Shown here: one piece after another, positions 8,949 through 18,756 of the stretch | Numbering within the stretch: the stretch's first letter is position 1 | How the letters are laid out: every line of letters begins with the position of its first letter | From: Sulfurospirillum_A sp029027265 | GTDB taxonomy: Bacteria > Campylobacterota > Campylobacteria > Campylobacterales > Sulfurospirillaceae | NCBI GenBank assembly: GCA_029027265.1 | Contig: CP093061.1 | Location: 2,604,001-2,668,000 of the forward strand | DNA: 64,000 bases | Direction: 5' to 3' | Made by a program: the position numbers and the translations under genes | Notes under the pieces: generated by a model | Told to the model about the DNA's origin: nothing | Databases searched by the model: none | What the model saw: the letters and a program-made list of their open reading frames with translations, nothing else

Positions 8949-9236
8949 AAAATTATACTAATTCTTCGTTGTAATTTCATTGTTTGATGATCTTTTAATC
9001 CTTTTTCTTTAATTCTAAATTTTTATTTAAATATTTTAATTCATAAAACATTTTCACACAAATAAATACATTTCATAATTTCGAAATTGTTGAACTATTA
9101 TATTAGATTTTACATATATTATATCATTTTTTATTACCGCCATTGCATTTGAAGTAGAATCCGTTGAATTGTTTAGAAGGTTCAATTAATAGTTAATAGT
9201 TAATAGTGTATAATATTATTAATTATAAGGAGTAGT
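8949..9236. other. AT-rich intergenic region with short direct repeats
   Basis: 288 nt without a credible open frame on either strand. It must hold the divergent promoters of the flanking membrane-protein genes. Near 9187-9215 the unit TTAATAG repeats three times in direct tandem just before GTGTATAATATT (possible -10), and AAGGAG stands 8 nt before the ATG at 9237. Nothing else is recognisable. Confidence 0.4.
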
Positions 9237-9743
9237 ATGTCAACTTGGGAAGATTTTTTATGGATTATTCAACAACCATTATTTATTGGCTTAGTTCTTC
9301 TACATTTATTAACTCCATTAATACTAAAAATTTTAAGAAAGTTTTATTCTAAATCAACACAAGAAAAAATAAAAATAAGTGAAGACAACAGAGAAAATAA
9401 AATATTTAAAAAAGGAGCTTCTATTATTTTATATTTTATTAATTTAATGTTTTTCTTTCTATTTCTATTTTTATTATACTCATATATAAATGAAGTTAAA
9501 TTTACACCTTCTTTTATTAGTAAATCTATTTATAATTTTTTTCTTATTCCTGTAATTTTAGGTATGGGAATATATTATATTTTTGAAAAACCTATTTTAA
9601 AAAAAGTATTAAAAGAAGACTTTGATAAATATATTGAATTACAGAGAGAAATATGTTTTACTAGTGACATTGAAAATAAGCTTTATAAATTGATTAATAA
9701 ATATAAGCTATGGTTTGGACTAGCCATTATACTTATTTACTAA
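9237..9743 (+). CDS. membrane protein of unknown function, C terminus probably cut by an IS
   Basis: 168 residues with a strong RBS (AAGGAG) and four hydrophobic segments: about 9-27, 59-83, 98-117 and a last one, FGLAIILIY, which breaks off. The stop TAA (9741-9743) abuts the terminal inverted repeat of the IS4-like element, so the natural C terminus has probably been lost and the element supplies the stop. Very AT-rich, like the transporter gene on its left; both may come from one acquired segment. I do not recognise the family. Confidence 0.55.
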   Translation: MSTWEDFLWIIQQPLFIGLVLLHLLTPLILKILRKFYSKSTQEKIKISEDNRENKIFKKGASIILYFINLMFFFLFLFLLYSYINEVKFTPSFISKSIYNFFLIPVILGMGIYYIFEKPILKKVLKEDFDKYIELQREICFTSDIENKLYKLINKYKLWFGLAIILIY

Positions 9744-9980
9744 CTGACCTTACGCACCCTTCAAAAGTTGTAATTCTGAATAAGCCACCTGATTAGCTCT
9801 GATTAACAGTTTTGTTCTAATGGCAAAGTGGTTCATTTTATGTTTAATTTTCAAACATTCAAGCTTAAAAAAAGACAGCACTGATAAAAAGATATGATTA
9901 CTTTGTGTTCGAATGGTCTTTGTTAGTGATTTTGCTAAATCAATATTATGTTTAAGTGATTTATGAAACTCTTCAACTTT

Positions 9981-10000
9981 CACCCTCAAGGGGTACCCAG
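9981..10000 (-). repeat. 20-nt insertion inside the IS4-like transposase (copy A)
   Basis: On the minus strand the sequence CTGGGTACCCCTTGAGGGTG separates the Trp codon of the Y-R-E-K region from AAA GTT GAA. Taking out exactly 20 nt restores the family sequence W-KVEEFHKSLK. It contains the palindrome GGGTACCC and the small hairpin CCCTTGAGGG. The same 20-mer with three changes sits in the unrelated nested transposase (11078-11097), and an identical copy sits in copy B (39814-39833). Confidence 0.7.
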
Positions 10001-10777
10001 CCATCATTTTTCATAGATTGTTGAGATAGTGTCGCCATCAAGTGTGATATCACTACATATCAAATTTAAAATACCTATACTTCCATCTTTGTTTGTAAAG
10101 ACTCGGCGCACTATAATGACTTCTTTATCATAGCCCTTTAGATAGCCTCGTACTGATTGCTTATCTGATAATTCCAGTTCATCTACCCTTGTGAACTTAC
10201 CTGCATATTTATTCTCTAAACTTTTTGAAAAAAGACGATTACTTTTGAGTGCAGTAATAAACTCTTTTTTTTGTTTGGCTATAAATTCAAAGTTTTCTTT
10301 TGCTCCAAACCAAGGACATAGTGAAATTTTAGTTGATTGTTAATAGCCACTTGAATCATATCTCTCATCAATTGATTTTTTGTAACTTCTGATGAACGTT
10401 TTACTTCTCTTGTTTTAATGTCACTAAACTGGATAGGTTTTTCTACGGTTTCAAAAGCTACTGGAATTGATACTTCATTACTGTAGTACAAAGCATTGAG
10501 CATATTGATACCTCGAACAGATTTACCTACTGTATGATCAAAGTGCCAGCACATGATATCACTCTCATCTGTCCACTTTTTCTCTTGAATTGTATCATCA
10601 AAGATAAGACATGCTTCTTCACTCTGTATCTCTCTTACTGTTCTTTTAACTTGTCTCCATAAATCTTTTGAAGTAAATTCATTTTTTGATAAGAACCGTG
10701 TTATCTAATCATGACTTACTGAACCATTTGTCATTGATGACAACCCTGTTGCTGTAGCGTAACCACTACCGCTTATT

Positions 10778-10785
10778 AAATAATC
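10778..10785. repeat. target site duplication of the nested IS256-type element (left)
   Basis: AAATAATC, repeated at 11859-11866. The 8-bp size is the one expected for IS256-family insertions. Copy B of the IS4-like element shows the uninterrupted site (GATTATTT once), which proves the duplication. Confidence 0.9.
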
Positions 10786-10788
10786 GAC

Positions 10789-11815
10789 TTAATAGTAAAT
10801 ATGGTGCTTACTTTTATACTGTTTCTTATAATTCACTAAATAATAATCGACTAAATTCAACTTCATACTTTTACTAAGTCCACGATGCAAACTAATCATA
10901 TTTTTCATATGAGAGAATACACCACCCTCGAGTGTATTAGTTGTATTTTGTATGTTTAGTTTTTTATGATTTTTGTATGTAAATATATAAGGTAAATTAG
11001 TTCGTAGACTTCTATATGCAACTCTTATTCTTGGATGAGTATAGTGGAGTTCTCCAGTAATAGACGAAACACTTTTTTACCCTCAAGGGGCACCTAGTTC
11101 TCTAAAAAACCTTTATAATTTTCGTACCAATCATCAAGCTTTTGAGTAAAGTTTTTCTCTGTAGTTAGTGTTAATCTTGAAACTATTCTCTTAAGATCTT
11201 TACTTGCTTCAAGTTTTGGTCGCATTGTGATATATCTTTGTATAATCTTCTTCTGATGGAAATGACACATTTGTATTGGAATATCCTTAAAGGCTTTGTA
11301 TAAACCTCTTTTGCCGTCTAAAGTTGCACTTTGGATGGTATATCCTAGTATTAGAAGCTCTTCCTTTAAATATCTATAATCCTGAACTGTTTCACTTTCA
11401 ATATGCTTCCAAATAAGTATCTCTTTTGATTCAACATCTTTGAACACTAGGCTTCCAAGCTTCTCTTTCCTCTTCCCATAAAAAGTAGCATCGCATACCA
11501 AGTTTACTGCCCTTGGATTATGTGCTTTTATATCAACAATATATTCATCTCTTTGCTTCACTATCCAGCTTATTGATCTGGAATATTTTACTGAAAGTTG
11601 CATGAGTGTTTGTCGTTGTAAAAAATATTCTTCAAAGATAACTTTTTGTAGTTGTTCTGGTCTTCTTTTTGAGCTGAAAGAAGTTTTACAGTCTTTACAG
11701 AAATATCTCTTTATTCCTCTTCTTGAACCTTTGGAAATAATATTTTTAGACTTGCAATTTATACATATTTTAGAGCTTTTTTACAATCATTTGTAAATAA
11801 ACCTTTGTTTACTCA
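10789..11815 (-). pseudogene. zinc-ribbon variant IS256-type transposase, broken by a 20-nt insertion
   Basis: The conceptual protein has an N-terminal zinc ribbon (KCINCKSKNI and RYFCKDCKTSF), DDE residues in VCDATFYGK, TLDGKRGLYKAF and NTLEGGVFSH, the CHFHQ motif, and ends SKHHIYY. The central open part runs 11094-11603. A TAG enters at FLEN because of a 20-nt insertion (11078-11097); removing it rejoins the frame to SITGELHYTHPRIRVAYR. The N-terminal start is also damaged: no clean ATG leads into the zinc ribbon. This matches the family named IS256 variant Zn-binding type. Confidence 0.8.
11078..11097 (-). repeat. 20-nt insertion inside the IS256-type transposase
   Basis: Minus-strand sequence CTAGGTGCCCCTTGAGGGTA, 17 of 20 identical to the insertion in the IS4-like transposase, in both cases directly before an AAA codon. 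Removing exactly 20 nt restores the reading frame between FLE and KSVSSITGELHY. The two host genes are unrelated in sequence around it. Confidence 0.7.
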
Positions 11816-11858
11816 TAGTTTGAAAGGTATTTTGAGCACCCGTTTTTACTATTAAGTC

Positions 11859-11866
11859 AAATAATC
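11859..11866. repeat. target site duplication of the nested IS256-type element (right)
   Basis: AAATAATC, the partner of 10778-10785. Confidence 0.9.
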
Positions 11867-12921
11867 TGTATAGAGTTCTATGTAATTTATTTTCATGCAA
11901 CTTTTAAAGCAACTTTGATTCCTTGTGCGTAAGGTCAGTTATGTCATATATTAAAACTTACAAATTTTGGGTTGCATTAGTTATACTCTTTTATACTCTC
12001 TTTGGTTTCATATTCATCCCATGGTTCTTATCAAACAAAACTGCACCTCTACTTCAAGAGAAAATTGGTCTACATGTAGAGATAGGAAAAGCTAAGTTTA
12101 ACCCTTTTACTTTTAAATTAATTGTAGAAAATATTTTGTTAAAAGATCTGGATAAAAAACCAGTTCTAGGGTTTAAAAAAGTTTATATTGATTATGATAT
12201 TCTTGGTCTTTTTGACAAAACTATACTTTTTAAAACATTAGACATAGACTCTCCAAAACTCTATGCTAGGCTTGAAAAAACAGGAAAATTAAATCTTGAA
12301 AACATACTTCCTCCAAGCCCTGTTAAAAACAAAACAGAAAAAAAAGACTCCTCATCATTACCAATAATAATTTTACAAAAACTCAATATCACAAATGGAA
12401 ATTTGAGTTTTAGTGATTTAAGAAATGATGAACCATTCAACTTAAAACTAGGTCCTTATAGTTTTAAAGCACACGATATAAGCACTAGAAAAGGTGATCT
12501 TAATGCTCACTCTTTTAGAACAAAAATAGGAAAAGATGGTGAAATATTTTGGGAAGGTGGCATGAGATTAAATCCTATGTCTTTATACGGAGAGGTAAAA
12601 ATAACTAACTTAAAACTACCAAAGCTATATAGTTATGCTGTCCCAAATTTGAATGTAAAACTAAAAAGAGGAACTCTATTTTTACAACTTCCTTACCAAG
12701 TAAACTTTGCAAAAAAAGTTCAAACTAGCATCAATAGCGCAAATTTAACTCTAAGTAATATACTATTTGAAGACAAAAACTCTCTTATAGATATCTCAAA
12801 AATTGAGATTAATGGATTTTATTTAGAGTGGCCAAAACAAAACATAGTAATCGAAAAATTTAGCATAAACGACTCTAGGATTTCCACAGTCTTAGATGAA
12901 AAAAAGAGTCTAAATATAATA

Positions 12922-13818
12922 GACTTCTTTCAAAAGTCACTTAATATCTTTCAATTTCAACTCAAAATTATAAATACCAGCAATTAAGTTAAACCGTAAG
13001 CCAAATCTTTTTCTTCTATTACGATAGGTTTCTGAGATGATACGAAATCGTTTTAGTACACCTATAACATGTTCTACAAATATACGTTTTGATGCAAATA
13101 TTTTATTATCTTTTTTATCTTCATGACTTAATGGTTTTAACTTACTTTTTTTCTTTGGAATAAGGGTATTATTGTGTATCTTTTTTATTCCCAAATATCC
13201 GGTATCAACATTAACTTGTATATTTGGATTTAGTGGTAATTTACTTTTTTTATACAACTTAAAATCATGTAGTTTCCCTTCTGAACACGTAGTTGCTAAA
13301 ATGGTTAACTCTTTTGCATCAACAACTAGTTGTGTTTTTAGTGTATGTCGTTTCTTTTTCCCTGAATAGTATCTCTGTTGCTTTTTTTTGGACGTTGAAT
13401 AGGTGATTCAGTTGCATCAACCAAGATAACTTCAATCTCCATATCATTCATCAATCTATTCTTTGTTGGAAGTGAAAAAACTTTTGAGTTTATCAATATA
13501 TCTTCTGCTCTTTTTATCATTTTATAACAGCTTGATTCACTGATACTGTAATCTACACTTATATGATAATATGTACGATATTCTCTTAAATATTCAAGCA
13601 TCATTAAAATCTGATCTGCATAGATTAATTTTAGGGGACGACCTGATATCTTCTTCCTTTTCTCTTCGAAATCTTTTAAAAGTTTAACCATCAATTCAAA
13701 GGTCTCTTTTTTTACACCTGTCAATCGTTTAAATTGCTCTGGTTTCTTATTCTCTATTTTTTTATATTTACTCATATTCTTTACTAAGCAATTTTCATTC
13801 TTACTTTTGAAAAATGTC
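12922..13818 (-). mobile_element. IS5-family (IS427-like) element, copy 1
   Basis: 897 bp with imperfect terminal repeats (GACTTCTTTCAAAAGT against GACATTTTTCAAAAGT) and a TA duplication (12920-12921 and 13819-13820). Precise removal with one TA restores the DUF748 frame. Two overlapping transposase frames joined by a slippery A-run and a 2-bp TA target are characters of the IS427 group of IS5. Confidence 0.88.
12937..13775 (-). CDS. IS5-family transposase made by -1 frameshifting (copy 1)
   Basis: The first frame (13338-13775) carries the helix-turn-helix part (SISESSCYKMIKRAEDIL) and the first Asp in VDATESPIQRPKK. At CCAAAAAAAAGC (A8 near 13380) a -1 slip passes into the second frame: KQQRYYSGKKKRHTLKTQ, second Asp in NVDTGYLGI, Glu in FVEHVIGVLK and the YRNRRKRFGLRFN tail. 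The fused product is 279 residues with all DDE residues, so this copy appears competent to transpose. Confidence 0.82.
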
Positions 13819-15314
13819 TAGTAAATGCTTTTCAAAACAAAGTAGATAGTAAAAAAGCAAACATTCAAAGCGACTCAAAACCATGGAGTTTTTTACTTAA
13901 AAATGCAGAGATTACAAAAGCTAATATTACATTTATTGATAAAAGTATAAATGAGCCTTTTAGTGCAAAGTTATCTCAATTATCTTTATATGTAAAAAAT
14001 ATCTCTTCACAAAAAGAGTCTCCTCTCGAGTACGAACTCATTTCTTTACTAAACAAAAACACCGAACTCAAAGCATCAGGAAATGTTTTACAATCTCCTC
14101 TTTCACTCTCCTCAAATCTAAGTGTAAAAAGCTTACATGTAACAGAGTTTTTAAACTATATAAAACATTTTATAAACTTTGATATAAAAAATGCTGATAT
14201 TGATTTAAAAGCAGATATAAAAGCAAAATTTGGTAAAAAAATAGACATCACTCTTAAAGCCGACACTTTAGTAAAAAAACTTCATATAAATGGAGCTGAT
14301 GGCAAAAAACTTCTTACTTGGAAACAACTAGACATAAATGGCATAATGCTCACATAAATCTACTATTTAAAAACATAGACTTAAACTCTATGACTCCATA
14401 CTCTGGCAAGTTTATAGGGTATAAGATAAAAAGTGGTAAATTGTCTATGGATTTGAAATATGAAATTGCAAAAGCAAAATTAATAGGTAACAATAAAATC
14501 AATATTGATACTCTTACACTTGGAGAGAAAGTACAGAGCGAAGATGCCCCAAGTCTTCCTCTAGAGTTGGCAATCGCACTTTTAAAAAATAGTGAAGGTC
14601 AGATAAATATTAATTTGCCTGTTAATGGAGATATGGACAACCCTGAGTTTAGTTATGGCTCAGTCATATGGGGTGCTGTTGGTAATATGATAACTGGAAT
14701 TGTTACTGCTCCATTTAGATTTTTGGGTGTTATGCTTGGTATTGATGGAGATGCTTTAAAATCTATAGATTTTGATAAAGGCTCATATGAAATCATCTCG
14801 ACAGAGCATGAAAAACTAAAGAACTTACAAAAAATCCTAGAAAAAAGACCAGATATAAAAATAACTATAATTGGTGGATATGATGAAGTGTATGATATCC
14901 AAACTCTTCAAAAACAAAAGTTCGTCCTTATAATTGAAAAAGAGTTAAAAAAAGTAAAAGTAGATAAAAAAGTAACAAAAACTGATACTTATGGCATAGT
15001 TCTAAAAAAACTATATTCTGAAAAATTTACTCAAAAAGAGTATGAAAAGAAAAAAGAAAATATGCAAATTGACAAAAAAGGTAAAAAGATAGAACTTGAT
15101 ATAGTTGCACTCAATACTATACTGCAAAATGAGCTCATAAAAGAGGTAAAGATTACTAAAGAAGAGCTAATTTCATTAGCAAATCAAAGAGCAAACAGTA
15201 TAAAAACCACCTTAGTAGATGAGTATAAAATAGATGAAACAAGAATTACCATCACTACTCCAAAGATAGTTAAATCTAAAAGAGAGCGATGGATAATAAG
15301 TGAACTGGAAATCG

Positions 15315-15782
15315 CTATTTAGCTATTTCCTCCAGCTTCTGTTTTACAGCTTCTACGTGACCCTTAACTCTAACTTTTTCCCATAAAGCTTCTATTTTCC
15401 CCTCTGGAGAGATGAGAAAAGTTGAGCGAACTACGCCCATATACTCTTTACCATAATTCTTTTTAAGTTGCCAAACTCCATATTTTTCACATACTTCTTT
15501 GCTCTCATCTGCTAAAAGAGTTATAAGTAAATCTTTTTTAGCTATGAAGTTTGAGTGTTTTTTAGGGCTATCTGGGCTAATTCCAATTATTACTGCATTT
15601 AATCCATCAAAATCAGAAAGAGCTTCTGTAAATTCACATGCTTCTGTTGTACATCCAGGAGTGTTATCTCTAGGATAAAAATACAAAACTACCCATTTAC
15701 CTGCTAAATCTCTAAGGCTTATTTCTACCTCATCTTGATTTGGTAAAGTTATTGTTGGGGCTTTGTCTCCAATTTTTAACAT
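15315..15782 (-). CDS. bcp: peroxiredoxin, Bcp/PrxQ type
   Basis: 155 residues, the usual size for the family. The peroxidatic Cys lies in YPRDNTPGCTTEACEF, with the second Cys five residues later, as in 2-Cys atypical Bcp proteins. It reduces hydroperoxides using thioredoxin; thioredoxin and its reductase are encoded elsewhere in the window. It is convergent with the DUF748 remnant (8-bp overlap of the 3' ends) and follows the broken kinase gene, probably with its own promoter in the roughly 20-nt gap or by readthrough. Confidence 0.92.
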   Translation of the reverse strand: MLKIGDKAPTITLPNQDEVEISLRDLAGKWVVLYFYPRDNTPGCTTEACEFTEALSDFDGLNAVIIGISPDSPKKHSNFIAKKDLLITLLADESKEVCEKYGVWQLKKNYGKEYMGVVRSTFLISPEGKIEALWEKVRVKGHVEAVKQKLEEIAK

Positions 15783-15802
15783 TTTTATTCCTTTTGTTTT
15801 AA

Positions 15803-16923
15803 TTATATCTTTTTAAAAGTAAATATAAACTCTGAAGCAACTTTCAATTTTAATTTTACCTCTACATGTACACTGTTTTTATCACATATGTTTTAACAAT
15901 ACTGAGACCTATACCAAAGCCACCGCTTATCTTATCACCTCTGTAATATCTATCAAAAATCTTATCAATATTTTGTATTCCTTTGCCTTCATCTAGTACT
16001 TTCAAAACAATATTATTTTGCTTTTCTTGTAAATATATCTCTATTTTTATTCCATTCTTTGAATACTTAATAGCATTTGATATAGTATTGTCTATAATTC
16101 TGGAAAGTTCTAGTTTCGAAAAATTTAAGTATAAATCATTCTGTATATTTTGCTTTATTCTCATCTGCTTTGAATTTATTAAATCCATAAAAAACTCTAT
16201 TCTCTCTTTAAAAAAATCTGATATATTTATATGTTCTTTAGGGTGTTCAACTCTATTTTTTCTAACAAAAAATTCTAAATCTTCATAAACAACAATCATA
16301 TTCTTCAAAGCTGATTTTGATCTTTTTACCATTTTATTATTTTCGTATATATTATCAAGTAAATCAAGATTTAAAAGAATTACTCCTATGGGCGTTTTAA
16401 GCTCATGCATAGCATCTTTTATAAAATTTTCAAGATAGATATTGAACTTTTTATAAGGCTCTAAACTCTGCTTAATAATGAAAAATGTCAAAATGAAAAC
16501 CAAAAATGAAACAACAATTAAAATTGCAAGTACATTTTATAGCATTTTTGCATAGGTTAAACTTTTAGATACTATCAAAATTGTTGCATTAAAAACATTT
16601 TCTTTTAATCTTATTTGTAGGTAAATTTTGTCATCTTGAAGAAATATATCTGATGAAAATACTTCATTATCACTAGAGTTATATATAGCACCTTCAAAAA
16701 TATTAGAACGAGGAAAATAAAACTCTTTTTCATCTGAATTTGAAAACTTATAAATTTTATTTGCTACTTTTTGTGCATAAGATTTTAACTCTATGATATC
16801 TTTAAATCTGTTATTTTCAAGTTCACTTTTTATATAAAAAAGAAGAGGAATTGATACAATCAAAATCAAAATTACAATTTGTGCAAGTAAATATTTAATA
16901 CTTAAAAAATTCTTTTCAACCAA
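15803..16923 (-). pseudogene. sensor histidine kinase with an in-frame stop and a 3' frameshift
   Basis: From the ATG at 16923: a membrane helix (about 10-29), a short periplasmic part, then a TAA at 16537-16539 after SLTYAKML. The same frame goes straight on with a second membrane helix (LAILIVVSFLVFILTFFI), the H-box DAMHELKTPIGV, N-box NTISNAIKYS and G-box GGFGIGLSIV. Near 15893 one A is missing (ACATATGTG for ACAATATGTG); adding it back gives ICDKNSVHVEVKLK and a stop at 15803. Two independent lesions make it a pseudogene. It overlaps the response regulator gene, its cognate partner. Confidence 0.8.
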
Positions 16924-17187
16924 TTTTGTATCCTACTAATTTTTGATTTTGTATAAAATTTTTATCACATTTTGCTCTAACTCTTTTAACACACATTCTA
17001 ATGTCAGAGTAGCTTATCTCTTTGCCTTCCCAGACTACGTCTTGTAAAGTATTCAGTGAAATATAATTACCTCTATTTTGCACAAGATATGATACTAATT
17101 CTATGCCATAACTACTTAAATTTACACTTTTATTATTTTTAAAAAGTGTTTTTGTTTTTATATTAAAACTATATATTTTATCTACTA

Positions 17188-18100
17188 GACTTCTTGCAAA
17201 ACTCATTTTGAACAAACATTAAAACCACGGTCAAAATTCACTAATCCACATATCAAATTAAAGCGGAGATTGAAGCGCTTTCTACGGTTACGATATTTTT
17301 GCGTAAGGATTTGAAAAGTTTTTAATTTAGCATTGACATGCTCAATACAAATACGAGCTGATGCTTCTATTTTATTTTGAGTTTTTTGTGTATTGGTTAA
17401 TGGATATAACTTTGATGATTTGTATGGTATTTGAATATTGACATGTTGCTTTTTAATTCCAAGGTAACCTAAATCTACATAGATACAAGTCTCAGATTTT
17501 ACAGAAAGATTACTTTGTTTAAAAAGTTTGAAATCATGTGTAGTACCTTTACAGGTGTGAGCACAAATAATCCTTTCATCTTTATCAATAACTATTTGAC
17601 CCTTTAATGTGTGGTTTCGTTTTTCCCCTGAATAGTACTCTCTTTGCTTTTTTTTGGTCGCTGTATTGGGGACTCAGTAGCATCAATAACGATAAACTCC
17701 AAATCAATATTATCTCCATATAAAGCTCGTTTACTTGGTAGTGAAAATTTACCTGACTTAATTAAAATATCTTCAACTTCTCGTACAACTCTTGAAGCTG
17801 TAGATTCACTTACGCTGTAATCAAAGCCTATATGCTCTAAGGTTCTGTACTCTCTATAATAACTTAACATCAAAAGTACTTTATCTTCTGGTGATAAACT
17901 TTTTCTTCCTCCAACTCCATGATTTTTAGTTCTCTCTTTTTCATATGCTATGAAAATCGCAATCATCTCATTAAAAGTATTTTCATTTACACCAATAAGT
18001 CGTTTAAAATTCTTTCGTGGTTTCTTTTGTAGTTGTTTGTATTTACTCATATAAACTTTTAAGCATTTTTTGTACCTACTTTTGAGTTTCGCAAGAAGTC
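17188..18100 (-). mobile_element. IS5-family (IS427-like) element, copy 2
   Basis: 913 bp. Terminal repeats GACTTCTTGCAAAACTCA and GACTTCTTGCGAAACTCA match in 17 of 18 positions. TA duplications are at 17186-17187 and 18101-18102. Excision with one TA rejoins the response regulator frame exactly. The outer 11 bases of its ends also match those of the MITE at 18339-18603. Confidence 0.9.
17203..18050 (-). CDS. IS5-family transposase made by -1 frameshifting (copy 2)
   Basis: First frame 17604-18050 (VSESTASRVVREVEDIL helix-turn-helix, VIDATESPIQRPKK); the same A8 slippery site near 17645 leads by -1 shift into KQREYYSGEKRNHTLKGQ, YVDLGYLGIKK, CIEHVNAKLK and KYRNRRKRFNLRFN. The fused product is 282 residues ending NVCSK and keeps all three acidic residues. 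It is intact and is the best candidate to mobilise the nearby MITE. Confidence 0.84.
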
Positions 18101-18338
18101 TACTTCTATACTCTCTTCAGAACTTTTAAAATTATGAGTTTTAATAATATATTCTACTCTGTATTTTAACTCTTTAAGCTCAAATGGTTTTCGCAAATAA
18201 TCACTACAACCAAGCTCATACCCAAGACTTAGATTTTGAATATCAGTCAAAGATGTAAGCATAATCACAGGAGTTTTTATTCCATTTTCTCTTATGTCTT
18301 TTAGTATTTCATAACCATCTTTACTAGGAACTCTAATA

Positions 18339-18603
18339 GACTTCTTGCATAACCCCTTGTAGCCTCAGAGAATTTAGAAGTAGTGAGATTGTGCAAAACC
18401 TTTTTTGAGTAATAGCCATAGCTATTGCGATAAAAAGTTTTGTGCAAGATTACTACTTCTAAGTCCTCCCTGCGGGCAACTCATAGATAAGCCTGAGCTT
18501 CGTTAGTTCATCTCATCCGTAGCTACGGCTACGCAAGAGATAAACTGCCTCACTCAAACATATCTATGAGTTGCTGAGACTGCAAGGGGTTATGCAAGAA
18601 GTC
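18339..18603. mobile_element. MITE of 265 bp with IS5-like ends and nested hairpins
   Basis: No coding capacity. Ends GACTTCTTGCATAACCCCTTG(T/C)AG(C/T)CTCAG match in 27 of 29 positions as inverted repeats. Flanks read TAATA on both sides (18334-18338 and 18604-18608); TA is the minimal duplication. Inside are two further long hairpins: TTAGAAGTAGT...ACTACTTCTAA (about 18376-18461) with an inner GTGCAAAAC/GTTTTGTGC pair, and CAACTCATAGATA...TATCTATGAGTTG (about 18478-18574) with CGTAGC/GCTACG inside. It interrupts the receiver domain of the response regulator. Confidence 0.85.
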
Positions 18604-18756
18604 TAATATCTAAAAGCAAAAGTGCATAAGAATTTGCATATATAGCATCAAGAGCTTCTTCTCCATCATCATAACCATCTACACCATAACCATTTGCTTC
18701 TAAAAAGTCTTGAATAGTTACTCTGTACAAATAGTCATCTTCAAGCAACAAAATTT

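Larger units (their letters stand above)
10786..11858 (-). mobile_element. IS256-family element, variant zinc-ribbon type, nested in the IS4-like copy A
   Basis: 1073 bp with perfect 14-bp terminal inverted repeats GACTTAATAGTAAA (10786-10799) and TTTACTATTAAGTC (11845-11858), and an 8-bp target duplication AAATAATC on both sides. Both features fit the IS256 family. It was inserted into the 5' part of the IS4-like transposase gene after the two IS4-like copies separated, since copy B lacks it. Confidence 0.9.
9750..11896 (-). pseudogene. IS4-like DDE transposase, inactivated (copy A)
   Basis: Reading from the ATG at 11896 the frame is interrupted by the nested IS256-type element, then by a TAG after VSHD, a roughly 10-nt deletion that removes the second catalytic Asp (HYVL joined to WFGAKENF out of frame), a TGA in place of the Arg of the Y-R-E-K region, and a 20-nt insertion (9981-10000) before KVEEFHKSLK. 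Visible family marks are LIFDDTIQEKKW (first Asp) and the IS4-type YEK-W-KVEEFHKSLK region. It cannot be active. All lesions other than the nested element are shared with copy B. Confidence 0.8.
9744..11938 (-). mobile_element. IS4-like insertion sequence, copy A, carrying a nested IS256-type element
   Basis: Terminal inverted repeats CTGACCTTACGCAC at 9744-9757 and 11925-11938; in this copy they extend by TAA on both sides. After removing the inner element (10786-11858) and one 8-bp duplication the length is 1114 bp, exactly that of copy B (38957-40070), to which it is nearly identical with only a few base differences seen. Copy A is read on the minus strand and copy B on the plus strand. 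No clear target duplication flanks it. It lies right at the start codon of the DUF748 gene and right at the end of the preceding membrane protein. Confidence 0.85.
11941..15322 (+). pseudogene. DUF748 (AsmA-like) envelope protein, split by an IS and internally deleted
   Basis: N-terminal part 11941-12921: one membrane anchor (about residues 9-30) and the DUF748 hallmark KAKFNPFTFKLIVENI. Cutting out the IS (12922-13818) and one TA joins SLNII directly to VNAFQNKVDSKKAN in frame. That frame ends at a TAA near 14355, right after WKQLDINGIMLT. The next part, NLLFKNIDLNSMTPYSGK with the LPLELAIALL and APFRFLG motifs, continues in another frame to 15322. Compared with the family about 130 residues are missing at this junction, so a deletion of roughly 0.4 kb is inferred. 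DUF748 proteins are large AsmA-superfamily proteins of the envelope. The IS4-like element sits against the start codon and has removed the native promoter. Confidence 0.8.

Noticed and set aside
11602..11796. 64-residue Cys-rich open frame on the plus strand
   Set aside because: It is the antisense of the zinc-ribbon part of the IS256-type transposase, whose Cys codons and neighbours create the pattern.
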